Positions 34,732-45,165 of a stretch of 64,000 bases of DNA are shown here, piece after piece. A program made the position numbers and the translations under genes. This DNA comes from Cellulosilyticum ruminicola JCM 14822 (GTDB taxonomy: Bacteria; Bacillota; Clostridia; Lachnospirales; Cellulosilyticaceae), in assembly GCF_001311925.1 (NCBI RefSeq), contig NZ_BBCG01000004.1, forward strand, positions 1-64,000. The letters are read 5' to 3'. The notes under the pieces were generated by a model. That model was not told the DNA's origin. It did not search any database and saw nothing but the letters and a program-made list of their open reading frames with translations. Each line of letters opens with the position of its first letter. Position 1 is the stretch's first letter.

Positions 34732-34770
34732 AGGGAGTATCGTAAAACTACAATTGTTACGATACTCCCT
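34732..34770. terminator. Intrinsic terminator-like hairpin
   Basis: AGGGAGTATCGTAA...TTACGATACTCCCT stem, followed by AGTCTTTT on plus, in the gap between the patatin gene and proS. Confidence 0.7.
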
Positions 34771-34883
34771 AGTCTTTTATAAACACTTTTCTATCTTATG
34801 TTATTTCTTAATCTATCTTTCGCAATTCATTGGCCATTAATGATTAAAAAGCTAATTACTATACTTCACAATATAATATATTG

Positions 34884-36608
34884 CTATCTATTAGAAAGCT
34901 CTGCAACTACTGCTGCTACTTCAGCCTCTACATCTTCGATATTAACGAGTTTTTTGATGCTCTTATCACGAGTTACGATTTCTACTTTACCTTCTTTAAG
35001 GTTTTTCTCACCGACTACAACTCTTACTGGGATACCAAGTAAATCGGCATCAGCAAATTGTACACCGGCTCCTACATTTCTATCGTCCATGATTACTTCG
35101 AATTTATCGTTAAGTTTGTTGTAGATATCGAATCCTACTGAATCCATATCTGTTTTTTTGCTCTTAAGTACACAAATGTGTACTTGCCATGGAGCAACTG
35201 ACATTGGCCAGATTGGCCCCCATTCATCGTGACGTGCTTCAATGATACAAGCAAGAAGTCTTCCTACACCAATACCATAGCATCCCATGATAGGAGTTTT
35301 AGCTTTACCATCTTTATCAACATATGTCATACCCATGCTTTCTGAATATCTTGTACCAAGTTGGAAGATATTACCTACTTCAACCCCACGTTTGAATTGA
35401 AGCTTACCATGACAGCATGGACATTCTTGACCTTCTAATACTTCAGCTACATCAAAGAACTCAGCATCTTTAATATCTCTAGATACACTGATACCTTTAA
35501 TGTGATAATCAACTTTATTACCACCTACTACAAGGTTTTTCTCATTTCTAAGTGATTCATCAAAGATTACTCTAGCATCTTGTGCGTCTAAGTTGAATGG
35601 TCCCATAAATCCGAAGCAAAGGTTAGGTGTTTCTTCGTATCTTTCGAATGGTGTCACAGCAGTTTTAACTACTTTTTGAAGTTTCGCTTCATTTACTTGA
35701 AGATCTCCTCTGATGAATACGATAAGAGGTTCTTTATGTCCTTCCATTTCGAATACACATGCTTTTAATGTTTGATCTGGTGTTACACCTACGAATTTAG
35801 CTACATCTTCAATTGTTTTGCAATTTGGTGTGTGAACTTCTTCGATTTCACCTTCTACAGTTGTTGCTACTGGTAATTTTCCTGTTGCAACTTCCATGTT
35901 TGATTGATAGTCACAGCTATCACAAATGATAATTGTATCTTCACCGATATCTGTAAGAAGCATGAATTCATGAGCAACTTTACCACCCATCATACCTGTA
36001 TCAGATTTAACACAAACAACTTCTGGTACACCAGCTCTAGCAAAGATTCTGTTGTATGCTTCTAAACATTGATTGTAGTATTGTTCTAAGTCTTCTTGAG
36101 ATGTATGGAAAGAGTAAGCATCTTTCATTGTGAACTCACGAACACGGATAAGACCACCTCTAGCTCTTGGCTCATCTCTAAATTTAGTTTGGATTTGGTA
36201 AATCATGAATGGGTAATCATTGTATGATTTAGCTTCTGTTCTAGCTAAGTGTACAGCAGCTTCTTCATGTGTCATACCAAGAACCATATCTTTACCAGCA
36301 CGATCTTTGAAACGTACAAGCTCACTTCCTACAGCTTCGAAACGTCCAGATTCTTTCCAAAGATCTCCTGGAAGTGCTACTGGGAAGAGAACTTCTTGTC
36401 CATCGATTTTATCCATTTCTTGGCGGATAATGTTTTCGATTTTAGCTGTAATTCTTTTTGCTGGTGGTAATAAAGAGTAAATACCATTAGTTACTTGTCT
36501 TACATATCCACCTCTTAATAAATAAATATGGCTAATACTAGTTGCTTCGCCTGGTTTTTCTTTAAATCTTTCGCCTAAAAGCTTGCTCATTAACATATCG
36601 CAGTTCAT
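34884..36608 (-). CDS. proS: Prolyl-tRNA synthetase (bacterial type)
   Basis: This 574-residue class II synthetase has the N-terminal catalytic core (TSISHIYLLRGGYVRQVTNGIYSLLP, then FRDEPRARGGLIRVREFTMKDAYSF), a YbaK-type editing insertion at about residues 230-390, motif 3 MGCYGIGVGRLLA and a C-terminal anticodon-binding domain. It charges tRNA-Pro. It is preceded by a T-box leader and its own promoter. Confidence 0.96.
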   Translation of the reverse strand: MNCDMLMSKLLGERFKEKPGEATSISHIYLLRGGYVRQVTNGIYSLLPPAKRITAKIENIIRQEMDKIDGQEVLFPVALPGDLWKESGRFEAVGSELVRFKDRAGKDMVLGMTHEEAAVHLARTEAKSYNDYPFMIYQIQTKFRDEPRARGGLIRVREFTMKDAYSFHTSQEDLEQYYNQCLEAYNRIFARAGVPEVVCVKSDTGMMGGKVAHEFMLLTDIGEDTIIICDSCDYQSNMEVATGKLPVATTVEGEIEEVHTPNCKTIEDVAKFVGVTPDQTLKACVFEMEGHKEPLIVFIRGDLQVNEAKLQKVVKTAVTPFERYEETPNLCFGFMGPFNLDAQDARVIFDESLRNEKNLVVGGNKVDYHIKGISVSRDIKDAEFFDVAEVLEGQECPCCHGKLQFKRGVEVGNIFQLGTRYSESMGMTYVDKDGKAKTPIMGCYGIGVGRLLACIIEARHDEWGPIWPMSVAPWQVHICVLKSKKTDMDSVGFDIYNKLNDKFEVIMDDRNVGAGVQFADADLLGIPVRVVVGEKNLKEGKVEIVTRDKSIKKLVNIEDVEAEVAAVVAELSNR

Positions 36609-36677
36609 CCTTTTCTTTAGTATATTTATATTTTTAACTTATAATAAAAACCTTAATCATCAGATTTTAATAGAATC

Positions 36678-36713
36678 AAAAAAGCCCCTATGCAACTTGC
36701 GCTGCATAGGGGC
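36678..36713 (-). terminator. T-box terminator before proS
   Basis: Minus-strand GCCCCTATGCA/TGCATAGGGGC stem followed by TTTTTTG, directly after the T-box antiterminator sequence and 70 bases before the proS start. Confidence 0.9.
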
Positions 36714-37000
36714 CATATATTATCGGCGGTACCACCCTAATTTATACATGCTTAAACTATTCAAACATTTACTAGTCCCAATATATGCCTTAGTTTCACG
36801 TTCACATATAAGGCCACTCATAGGCATATATTATAAATGCCTATCGCTTAAACTTGTATATCTCAGTTCTCTTATAACGGTGAGATACCGCTACGCTTAT
36901 GATTTCACGTAGTGCTTAGAGCTTGGACAATACGAAATGTTTCTAGAAACCTTTCACCCGGTGGATTTCCTCTCTTTCAAAAACATATACATCATACTGA
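36714..37000 (-). promoter_or_regulatory. T-box leader (tRNA-Pro sensing) of proS
   Basis: The minus strand carries the T-box sequence AGGGTGGTACCGCC (36724-36740 region) with the terminator after it and a long stem I region upstream starting near GAAAGAGAGG. In stem I, between GTATTGT and AGCTCT, lies CCA (36924-36926), a proline codon in the specifier position by hand alignment. Uncharged tRNA-Pro should promote read-through into proS. Confidence 0.92.
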
Positions 37001-37090
37001 TTTCTCATCATCGCCATTTTAATCTGTATTAAAATCTTAAACTTACATTTATCTTTTAGAAAATATTACATAATAATATTCCTATTATTA

Positions 37091-37119
37091 AGCATAGTCA
37101 AATCAGTAAGCCTTGTCAA
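37091..37119 (-). promoter_or_regulatory. Promoter of T-box-proS
   Basis: Minus-strand TTGACA (37114-37119) and TATGCT (37091-37096), 17-base spacer, upstream of the T-box leader. Confidence 0.7.
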
Positions 37120-37143
37120 GTAGTGACTTATCTATAATTCCAT

Positions 37144-37172
37144 TTGACTATTATTACATCTAACACTATACT
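37144..37172 (+). promoter_or_regulatory. Promoter of TPP riboswitch-thiT
   Basis: TTGACT (37144-37149) and TATACT (37167-37172), 17-base spacer, about 35 bases before the TPP aptamer. It is divergent from the proS promoter. Confidence 0.75.
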
Positions 37173-37206
37173 TACCTTATAGTTTATATTTATGAACTAT
37201 CTAACT

Positions 37207-37315
37207 AAAACAGCTAGGGGAGCTTTTACGCTGAGAGTGCATGTGGTGCAGACCCTCAAACTTGCTTACAGATAATGCTGCTGCAAGAAAGCAATTTAAT
37301 ATAACTTTCCTAGCC
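37207..37315 (+). promoter_or_regulatory. TPP (THI-element) riboswitch
   Basis: The conserved elements GGGGAGC, GCTGAGAG, GACCCTC, ACTTG and ACAGATAATGCTG...GAAAGC appear in order, and a closing CCTAGC pairs with GCTAGG at the start. It lies upstream of thiT with its GGAGG ribosome site at about 37331, so thiamine pyrophosphate should repress thiamine uptake. Confidence 0.94.
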
Positions 37316-37341
37316 AAATTTAAATTTATGGAGGTTTTAAA

Positions 37342-38031
37342 ATGAATAATCTTTCTGATATTCTTGCTAAGTTAAGCGAGATTTCACCTTTAGTTTGGCT
37401 TATTATCGCAGTTCTTTTAGTTGGTTCACTTTTCGGAGTAGGTGTACTAATTATCAAACCCAAGTCTTCTTATAAAAAGGCTTCTTCCCGATTACATACT
37501 AAACAATTAGTTTATGGTGGTATGTGTATTGCAATTGCCTTTGTTTTATCTTATATCAGACTTTATAAAATGCCTTATGGTGGTTCAATCACTTTAGCAA
37601 GTATGTTTCCTATTATTTTATACGCAATTATTTTTGGTCCTATTCCAGGGATTATCGCAGGCGTCGCTTATGGTTTCTTACAACTCATTCAAGATGCATG
37701 GGTACTTAACTGGGCACAGCTTTTATTTGATTATCCTTTAGCTTATGGCTGTTTAGGTCTAGCTGGCATGGCACCTCGCTTTATTAAAAGTATTCAAGTC
37801 CGTCTTTGCCTTGCTATTCCTATTGCTATATTAGGTCGTGGTTTAATGCATTTTATTTCAGGTGTTGTTTTCTTCGCGGATTATGCTCCTGAAGGGATGA
37901 ACCCTATTTATTATTCATTTATTTATAATGCACTATATATCGTGCCTGAAGCAATTATTACACTTATTTTAGCACTAGTACTTGTTTCAACACCTATTTA
38001 TAGTGCAATGCGAAAAGCAGCCATTAACTAA
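37342..38031 (+). CDS. thiT: Thiamine ECF transporter S component ThiT
   Basis: This 229-residue membrane protein has about seven hydrophobic segments. The first, with its basic linker (residues 1-50), is an extra N-terminal helix, and the ThiT core starts near LVYGGMCIAIAFVLSYIRLYKMPYGGSITLASM. The thiamine-site stretch WAQLLFDYPLAYGCLGLAG matches ThiT. It binds thiamine and joins a shared ECF module encoded elsewhere. Control by the TPP riboswitch supports the substrate. Confidence 0.93.
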   Translation: MNNLSDILAKLSEISPLVWLIIAVLLVGSLFGVGVLIIKPKSSYKKASSRLHTKQLVYGGMCIAIAFVLSYIRLYKMPYGGSITLASMFPIILYAIIFGPIPGIIAGVAYGFLQLIQDAWVLNWAQLLFDYPLAYGCLGLAGMAPRFIKSIQVRLCLAIPIAILGRGLMHFISGVVFFADYAPEGMNPIYYSFIYNALYIVPEAIITLILALVLVSTPIYSAMRKAAIN

Positions 38032-38043
38032 AAGTATTTGAAT

Positions 38044-38084
38044 AAAAAATCGTTTGTGATTAATATTTTCACAAACGATTTTTT
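38044..38084. terminator. Bidirectional terminator between thiT and the exporter ATPase
   Basis: Hairpin AATCGTTTGTG...CACAAACGATT with A and T flanks. It is also the likely 3' end of the whole minus-strand biosynthetic operon. Confidence 0.85.
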
Positions 38085-38114
38085 ACCCTTAAAAGGTATT
38101 TTATATACACTGTA

Positions 38115-38811
38115 TTATATCATTGCCGTATTATATGTTTCTCTAGAAACAATTACACCATCTTTTAAATTAATAACACTTTTACCATAATAAGATGCTT
38201 CTAATGAGTGAGTAACTTGAACAATGGTTGTTTTAAAATCTTCATTTATGTTTCTAAAGAGCTTCATAATCTCTATACCTGTTTTAGAGTCCAAGTTACC
38301 AATAGGTTCGTCCGCTAAAATAATCTCTGGTTCAAAAATCAGCGCCCTAGCTATAGCTACCCTTTGTTGTTGTCCACCTGATAATTCTCTAGGAGTGTTT
38401 TTGCGTTTATGTGACATTTCAATAATATCTAAGATATCTACTAGCTTCTTTTCATATTTATGAAGATTTTTTTATCCAAGATAAGTGGTAAGAGTATATT
38501 ATCTTCTACTGATAGATTGGGTACTAAGTTATAAAATTGAAAAACAAACCCTATATCCCTACGTCTCATAACACTCTTCTTTTTTTCATTTATTTTATTA
38601 ATGTCTTGATCATTTACTTTTACGACACCACTAGTTGGCTTATCTAGCCACCCAAAAGATATAATAACGTAGATTTCCCACATCCCGAAGGACCCATTAT
38701 AGATAAAAAGTCTTCTTTTTCTACCCCAAAGCTTAAGTCTTTTAATACTTGAACTTGCTCTTTTCCAACTGCAAAGCTCTTGTTAAGATGTTCAACTTCT
38801 ATTGCATACAT
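38115..38811 (-). pseudogene. ABC exporter ATPase (MacB/LolD type), two frameshifts
   Basis: Starting at ATG 38811 (GGAGGATGG upstream), MYAIEVEHLNKSF leads to Walker A GPSGCGKST. The frame breaks at GGC/TAG (38644-38649), and one extra C restores GGLDKPTSG. The next piece, IGFVFQFYNLVPNLSVEDN, ends at a run of seven A (38467-38473). One extra A restores NLHKYEKKLVDILDI and the signature LSGGQQQRVAIARAL and Walker B IILADEPIGNLD. With both bases restored it is a normal 232-residue LolD/MacB ATPase. It is the last gene of the exporter set downstream of the PKS-NRPS genes. Sequence error is as likely as gene decay. Confidence 0.8.
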
Positions 38812-38823
38812 TTTGCCATCCTC

Positions 38824-41297
38824 CTATTCATATTTCAACTCATCTACTATTTTCATCTTTTTATTCATAAATAGCGCTGGTATCGTTGCAACTACTACAA
38901 TAATAGATGAAACAACTAATAAACTAGGAAGAATACTCATATTAAACTTTATATCCAAAGCTAATCCCATCAGTTTTGTTGTTCCTGATACTAATTTCAT
39001 TCCCATAGTAGAATATAGCGTAATGATTACAGCTGGCCATATAATTGTAAATAAAGATTCAACTATCAGCATCTTTTTAAATTGGTTATATGCCATTCCA
39101 ACAGAACTTAATACAACTATGCTCTTCTTTCTTTGAATAAAACTAATACTAATATTATTAATAACACCTAACGAACTAATAATAATAGCTATATAAGAGA
39201 AAATATTCAAGATACTAATAAGCTGACCTATTTGTTGTACATTAATTTCTATTGTCTCAGGATATGTACTTACACTACCACCACATTTATGAAGGTCTTC
39301 ACTGATTTTATTCTTAACTTCGGCTGGATCTTTACTAGTATTACAAACAATCGTATCAGCAAATTTCACTCTAAATCTATCTGTAAATACCACATTCTTT
39401 ACCATGATAAATAATGAATTGTAATAAAGTTTACCTTCTATGATACCTTCTACTATAAGAGGCTGTGTCTTTTCATTAACTTCTACTTCAATTTTATCTC
39501 CAACCTTCAACTTTAATGTATCTGCTACCTTCTGTGAAATTATCGTACTATTATACGGTCCAGATTTAAAGTTTTCATATGCTGTGCCATATTCCTCTTG
39601 TTCCCAATTAAAGTATTTATCATATGATGTATATTTATCTTCATCAATACCAAGTGTATAAAAGTCTAATCCATTTAACTCTGTATTAGCTGTATACATT
39701 TTTTGTACTGTTTTCTTATCAATACTTTTTTCTCCTCGTAATATACCCATAATTAAGTCTTCATTTCTAGTAACTGTAATCTTTAAATCATAATTCAAAT
39801 CACTGTACCCTGCACGAATAGCTTTTTCCATACTTATACTCGTTGAATTAATTAATACAACCGTTAACATGGCAATTAGCATAAGATTAATATTTCCTAA
39901 TAAAACTTTTGAAGTTCCTACATTGTTAAGTGCAATACTTACAACTGGAAATGTACCTTTGGTATACTTAAAAATTTTATTAGATATGAATGCAATGCAT
40001 TTAGGGGCTATATTTATAACACCAATAATAGATAGTAACAATACAACTGGTGCCATAACTAACACCTGAATATTACCAAATAACGTATATAAAATAGCGA
40101 TTCCCACAAATAACACACCAATAATGAATTTTAGCCATCCGCCACCCTCTACCATACTTGGTGTATTCAAAATAAGTTCTTTAACTTCTAACTCATTAAT
40201 CTTTCTTATAGGTATACTTGCAGATATTACTGGAAGTATTAATGCAAATATAAAACCTGCAATTAAATATTCCGGAGGAATATTTAATTCTTCTACAATA
40301 CCATATTTATGCATCGGTGACATCTCATAGTTACCTATATAAATAATAATGCATCCTATGATATCTCCTAATATACCACCTAATATACCATATCCTATAC
40401 CTTCTAATTTTAAGATTCTTTTTATTGTTTTTTTAGTAGATCCTTGACTTAAAAAAGTACCAATTACCTTTAAACGTTCTGTAATAATAAGTTTAAAAGA
40501 GCTATAAATAATAATCATACTCATACCCACAATAATAGCAAACATCATATATAAAATACCTGCAATCATACTTATTGCCATCATTACTGTTGATTCACTA
40601 TATAATTCATATGCCTTAAATTTATTATTCGTATCATTAAATAAGTCTACTGATCCACTAACCTTTTCTTCGCTTTTATTAGCGGCTATATAATTATATT
40701 TCCCTCTTGCATTAAATTCGTTTGCCGTAAATTTATATGGCGTCATCATTACAAAATTTGACTTCTGATCAGAATAAAAGCTCCTCGGTTACTAGCAATT
40801 GCATAAACTTCAAACTTTAAATCCTTTTGATCTATTGTTATTTCAAATTGACTACCAATTTCTAATCCTAATTCTTCACTTACTCGTTTTGAAATAATAC
40901 ACTTATTGCCACTAAATCCTTTTAAATTACTATTGTCTAGCAATATACTTTCATCAATATACTCGTTCTCTCTAGCTATTACACTAATAGCTGCCATTTC
41001 ATCTTTATTAATATCATAGCTAGCATCTAAAGCAATTTGCGGCACTATATTAATAATACCTTCTTGATGCAAATTACTAATCTTAAAATAAGGTTCACTT
41101 GTATCCGAGATAATATAAATCTCTTTATGTTCAGCCTGTTCAAGTTGTGTTTTAGAAAAAATATCAATTGCAATATCTACTATTCCTAAACTACCAACTA
41201 ATAATCCTGTACTTAGTGAAATAGCTACTAGTAAAAGTATGCTTCTCCCTTTCTTTTCCCACATACTTTTCAATATATATTTAAGGAATATAAACAT
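38824..41297 (-). pseudogene. FtsX/MacB-type ABC permease, one frameshift
   Basis: Two frames (40749-41297 and 38824-40749) are one permease. The first ends after FEVYAIASNRGAF, and adding one T in a T run (40776-40779) restores FYSDQKSNFVMMTPYKF and an 824-residue protein. It has an N-terminal helix with a MacB-like periplasmic domain, then two FtsX-type transmembrane blocks (IAGILYMMFAIIVGMSMIIIYSS and the C-terminal LLVVSSIIVVVATIPALF). It lies between the membrane-fusion lipoprotein and the ATPase, so the three form a MacAB-like exporter, probably for the product of the assembly line upstream. Confidence 0.8.
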
Positions 41298-41331
41298 ACT
41301 ATCTTCTCACCTACCCCCTTTTTGTGCCATT

Positions 41332-42483
41332 CTAACTAACATACACTTTTGCATCTACTTCTGAACCTATTTTTAACAATTCTTTTCCTTTATCAATAGT
41401 TACATCTACATTAATAACTGTATCTCCGTCATCCTCTACTGCATAGTCTGGAATTCTAGTAATTGTTCCTGAAATTTCTTCCGTTTGCTTTGTATAAGCA
41501 TCTATAACTACTTTGCCTCCCAGCTTAATATCCATTAAGCTTTCAACAGGCACACTCACTTCAACAATCATTGAATCAACAGCCATTTGTTTTGCTAAAA
41601 CTTCATTACTAGTTCCTATTTGGCTTCCTGCAACACATCCAATATCATAGACTAATGTATTATCCTCTGTTGCAATTATTGCATCATCCTTTATATATGG
41701 CTTATTTAGTTTTTCTTTTAGATATCTTAATTGATTTTGAGCAAGTTGTTTTTTAATTTCTAGTCCCTTAATTTGTGCATTTTTTTGTTTATCTGTTTCT
41801 GAAATCTGTAATTGGCTACTTTCTATTTGGTTCCTCAAATCATTTATGCTTACTTGATTTTCTTTTTTGATTTGATCTATATTAACTAAAATATTTTCTT
41901 CTTCAATTTCTTTTTGCTTGATCTTCTCACCTATTATTCGAAGTTCTTCTTCTGCCATGCCACCCGCTTCAACTATTGTTTTAGTTTCATTATAATTTCT
42001 TTCTAATGTACTAAGCTCCTGCTGTATTCCTTTTAACTTACCTTGTAATATCTTCACTTCAGGATCACTATTATTTGCCGCATAACCTTCCTTAAGTGCT
42101 AACTGATCTCTTATCGTATTAATTTCTACTACTAAAGGACTTATCTGTGCTTGTAGATTTTCAATATCAGCTTGAATCATCTTTATTTCTGATTCTTTCT
42201 CTAATATAGTCTCTAAATACTCTTCATTACTAAAGCGAAAAATAACATCTCCCTTATTAACAACTTGTCCTTCTTTCACATTTACCTCCTTTATAATCAT
42301 AGGAAAGAGTACTGATATTTCTTTGCTCTTATCTACCTTTACAATTCCATCAACTTCTAAGATTTCATCATTCTTCTCAACTTTTACTTCTTCTTCTGGT
42401 TTAGTTTCTACAGCCTCTCCACTACCACAACCGGTTAACATACTAGCACATAATACACCTAATAAAACAACATATTTATTCAT
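41332..42483 (-). CDS. Membrane-fusion (HlyD/MacA-like) lipoprotein of ABC exporter
   Basis: This 383-residue lipoprotein has the lipobox MLTGC (Cys19), a biotinyl-lipoyl-like domain (VLFPMIIKEVNVKEGQVVNKGDVIFRF) near residue 60, a long coiled coil (about 90-260, rich in Glu/Lys/Gln heptads) and a C-terminal beta-barrel part (GGKVVIDAYTKQTEEISGTI). It should link the permease to the outer face of the membrane. It starts 3 bases after the last PKS gene ends, so it is part of the biosynthetic operon and may handle product export or self-protection. Confidence 0.87.
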   Translation of the reverse strand: MNKYVVLLGVLCASMLTGCGSGEAVETKPEEEVKVEKNDEILEVDGIVKVDKSKEISVLFPMIIKEVNVKEGQVVNKGDVIFRFSNEEYLETILEKESEIKMIQADIENLQAQISPLVVEINTIRDQLALKEGYAANNSDPEVKILQGKLKGIQQELSTLERNYNETKTIVEAGGMAEEELRIIGEKIKQKEIEEENILVNIDQIKKENQVSINDLRNQIESSQLQISETDKQKNAQIKGLEIKKQLAQNQLRYLKEKLNKPYIKDDAIIATEDNTLVYDIGCVAGSQIGTSNEVLAKQMAVDSMIVEVSVPVESLMDIKLGGKVVIDAYTKQTEEISGTITRIPDYAVEDDGDTVINVDVTIDKGKELLKIGSEVDAKVYVS

Positions 42484-42486
42484 ATC

Positions 42487-45165
42487 TTATCTCCCCACTT
42501 GTTTATGGTAATCCTCTATTTCTTCCATTCTTAGTTTTAATAAATACTCAGTTGTTTCGCTAAACACTTGCTGAACCTTTTGCTTATCTTTAATAAAGTC
42601 ACACAATAAAATAATATCTAATTGATTACCTACTACTTTTACAAGTCCATAATAATTTGCATAGTCTAATTTTTCTGTGCCTTCTCCTTCAAGCTGACCT
42701 AATGTATATTCACTAATTTGGTCATACTCTTCTTCTGCATTACCTGCATAATTTAATAAACATGTTGCTTTAAAGTTACCTCCATGTGTTTTTTGGAAAG
42801 CATTCATAACTTCTCCCCATTTCAATGCTGAAGGAAGGTTCCATACTAAATTCAAGAAGCTAACATGGTGTTTTGAAACCATTGCCATAACCTCATAAAT
42901 CTTATCAAGCATTTTTGAAGGTGCAACCTTATCTACCTTAATTACAACAGGAATTGTATCCATAAATACACCCATTGTATCAGAGAAATTCTGATTTTCA
43001 TACTTACGATTTTGGAATAATAAGTCAAAGGCAATATAGTCTAATTGTAATAACTCTGCTAATACTAAAATATATATTTGTAATGCTAACTCAAAAGAAC
43101 CTGCACCCTCCCCTTGATTATATTGAAATGCATTTAAATCAACAGTATGATGTACCATTTGAGTCTTTCCAACACCTTTCGCCTTTATCTTCTCATTAAT
43201 AAGCTTTAATTTTTCACCATATGTCTTCATATTAAGCATCTTAATAAGTTCAGCTGGTGTTGTATTTATAGGCCCTCTCTTAATTTGATCGATATAGGCC
43301 TTATAATTTCCTGAAACATCCATTGCCCTTTTTACGCCTCTTTGAAGTTCCTTATAACGTCTTAAAATATGCATACGTAAGATTTGTCCTGATGTCACAT
43401 CAAATATAGAGTGATCAAATTGGAAAAGCAACTGATACTTGCACTCATTAAACTTGATTAAAACAACATGATACATTGGACTACCTACTATTTTAAAATC
43501 AGACTGCCATTGTTCCTTGATAAGATAATCCATAACCTTTTCTTGGCTAGAAGGTGTTAATCCAGATAAATCTAATTTAGGCAAATCTAGCTTCATTGGT
43601 GATGCATATTCACGCCAACTATACCCTATTAAACGTTTCTCTAAACAACTACGTAACACACCATGACTTGATACTATATTACAAAATGCTTGTTCTAATA
43701 ACCCTTCATCCACCATTTCATCAAATGCAATTAAATACAGTTGTAATCTTACCTCACCCTTAAAGTGCATACGTTGTATAGTAGTTAAACCATATCTTGA
43801 GATAATTCTTTGGCTCAATATCTGTTTATTAAATTCACATTGTTGTTCTCTCATTTGTCCTATAAATGTACTTATAGTATCTTCATTATACTCAGTTAAA
43901 ATAGCCTGCTCTTTAAGGCTCTCTAACGCTATTTGTTCAGGCAACTTTTTGTACAGTGACATAGGTAATATATAGTGTGGTAAATATTCACTAGGTATTC
44001 TCTTTGTTCTTAATTGATTCTTTATGATTTCATATGCATTTTCAATGCTATCATCAATAAACATTAAATTTATTTTCTGATCTTGGTCTTTTACCACTAC
44101 CCTAAATATAACATATACCCGAGTTGTTTTAAATAAATATTCTGATAATTCTTCGCCACTCTTTATTTCTACCTCATTTTGTCCGCTTTGTTCTCTTAAA
44201 TAGTTAGCTAATAAACGAATAGTAGGATACTTATATACTTCATTAGCTAAAACCTTATACCCCTTATTTTCTAAGTCCACTGTCATTTGTATGATTTTAA
44301 AAGAGTCTCCACCTAGCTCAAAGAAATCTTGATCTAAATCAATCTCTTCATGACCAAATAATTTACACCAGGCTTTTTTAATAATTTCTTCAATTTCTGT
44401 CAATTCATTTGAGCTTATAGTCGATTTTTTCTTGATAATCTTCACGGTATAAGGTGCTATTAATTGATACCCTACAACAGCTTGGTGTAATCCTGATTCA
44501 ATCATGCCTCCTACTAAAGCTAAATAATCTATTTTTAAGACATTTGGTGTTTCTCTTAAACATATATTATATGTTCTATTTCCAGCTTGTTTTATATGAT
44601 AACTTACAAATCCATCTGTGAGTTGTGGTAACCATTTATTTTCGCCTGTAATATTCCAAATTATACTTAAATTTTTTTCATAATTATTGGCAACATTACT
44701 TAAAACATGACCAATCTGAGTAAATAACTCATTTTGCTTATTTACTTTTGAACAAAGTGTTTTAAATTTTTCTTCTTCAGCTACTAAGTCTGTCCATAAT
44801 ATAATGTGGTCAAGGCTTTGCATATTACTAATATAACTTCTAATCTTTGCTATGAGTACTTCTTCTTTTTTAGAGATTATACTAGGTAATACTTGCACAT
44901 TAGATGCCTTCTTATTTTCTTTTCCTACTTCTTTTAACTTCCTTTGTCCAATAATAATACCTGCATCCAATTGATTACTTAATGTTTCATTATTAGGATA
45001 AGCAATGACTTCTTCTAAACCAACTGCTTCAAACTGTTCCTGCCATTTTTGCGTACTGCTAAGTGGTGATAAACTTCTTTCATTATGATCAAAATACCAC
45101 CAACCCTCTGCAAGCCCCCAAATCATATCTATAAACCTTCTAGGCAGGTACGTTCCAATACACAC
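42487..45165 (-). CDS. PKS final module, C-terminal part: MT end, pseudo-KR, carrier, terminal C-like domain
   Basis: This 892-residue frame is the continuation of the 45129-49595 protein. The join is lost by one base: the upstream frame reads LERTCLEGL and stops, while one more C near 45147 gives LERTLPRRFIDMIWGLAEGWW, normal methyltransferase sequence, and a 2369-residue protein. After the methyltransferase end comes a region without a Ser-Tyr-Asn KR triad (about residues 60-245). A carrier domain (FFELGGDSFKII, Ser288) follows, then a condensation-like domain (about 440-880). Its HHxxxDG motif reads FDHSIFDVTS, lacking the catalytic second histidine and glycine. No thioesterase follows. 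How the chain is released is unclear. Confidence 0.82.
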   Translation of the reverse strand: MCIGTYLPRRFIDMIWGLAEGWWYFDHNERSLSPLSSTQKWQEQFEAVGLEEVIAYPNNETLSNQLDAGIIIGQRKLKEVGKENKKASNVQVLPSIISKKEEVLIAKIRSYISNMQSLDHIILWTDLVAEEEKFKTLCSKVNKQNELFTQIGHVLSNVANNYEKNLSIIWNITGENKWLPQLTDGFVSYHIKQAGNRTYNICLRETPNVLKIDYLALVGGMIESGLHQAVVGYQLIAPYTVKIIKKKSTISSNELTEIEEIIKKAWCKLFGHEEIDLDQDFFELGGDSFKIIQMTVDLENKGYKVLANEVYKYPTIRLLANYLREQSGQNEVEIKSGEELSEYLFKTTRVYVIFRVVVKDQDQKINLMFIDDSIENAYEIIKNQLRTKRIPSEYLPHYILPMSLYKKLPEQIALESLKEQAILTEYNEDTISTFIGQMREQQCEFNKQILSQRIISRYGLTTIQRMHFKGEVRLQLYLIAFDEMVDEGLLEQAFCNIVSSHGVLRSCLEKRLIGYSWREYASPMKLDLPKLDLSGLTPSSQEKVMDYLIKEQWQSDFKIVGSPMYHVVLIKFNECKYQLLFQFDHSIFDVTSGQILRMHILRRYKELQRGVKRAMDVSGNYKAYIDQIKRGPINTTPAELIKMLNMKTYGEKLKLINEKIKAKGVGKTQMVHHTVDLNAFQYNQGEGAGSFELALQIYILVLAELLQLDYIAFDLLFQNRKYENQNFSDTMGVFMDTIPVVIKVDKVAPSKMLDKIYEVMAMVSKHHVSFLNLVWNLPSALKWGEVMNAFQKTHGGNFKATCLLNYAGNAEEEYDQISEYTLGQLEGEGTEKLDYANYYGLVKVVGNQLDIILLCDFIKDKQKVQQVFSETTEYLLKLRMEEIEDYHKQVGR

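Noticed and set aside
34798-35124. Plus-strand 108-codon frame opposite the proS 3' end
   Set aside because: It is Ser/Thr/Leu-rich, has no ribosome site and lies antisense to the conserved anticodon-binding domain of ProS.
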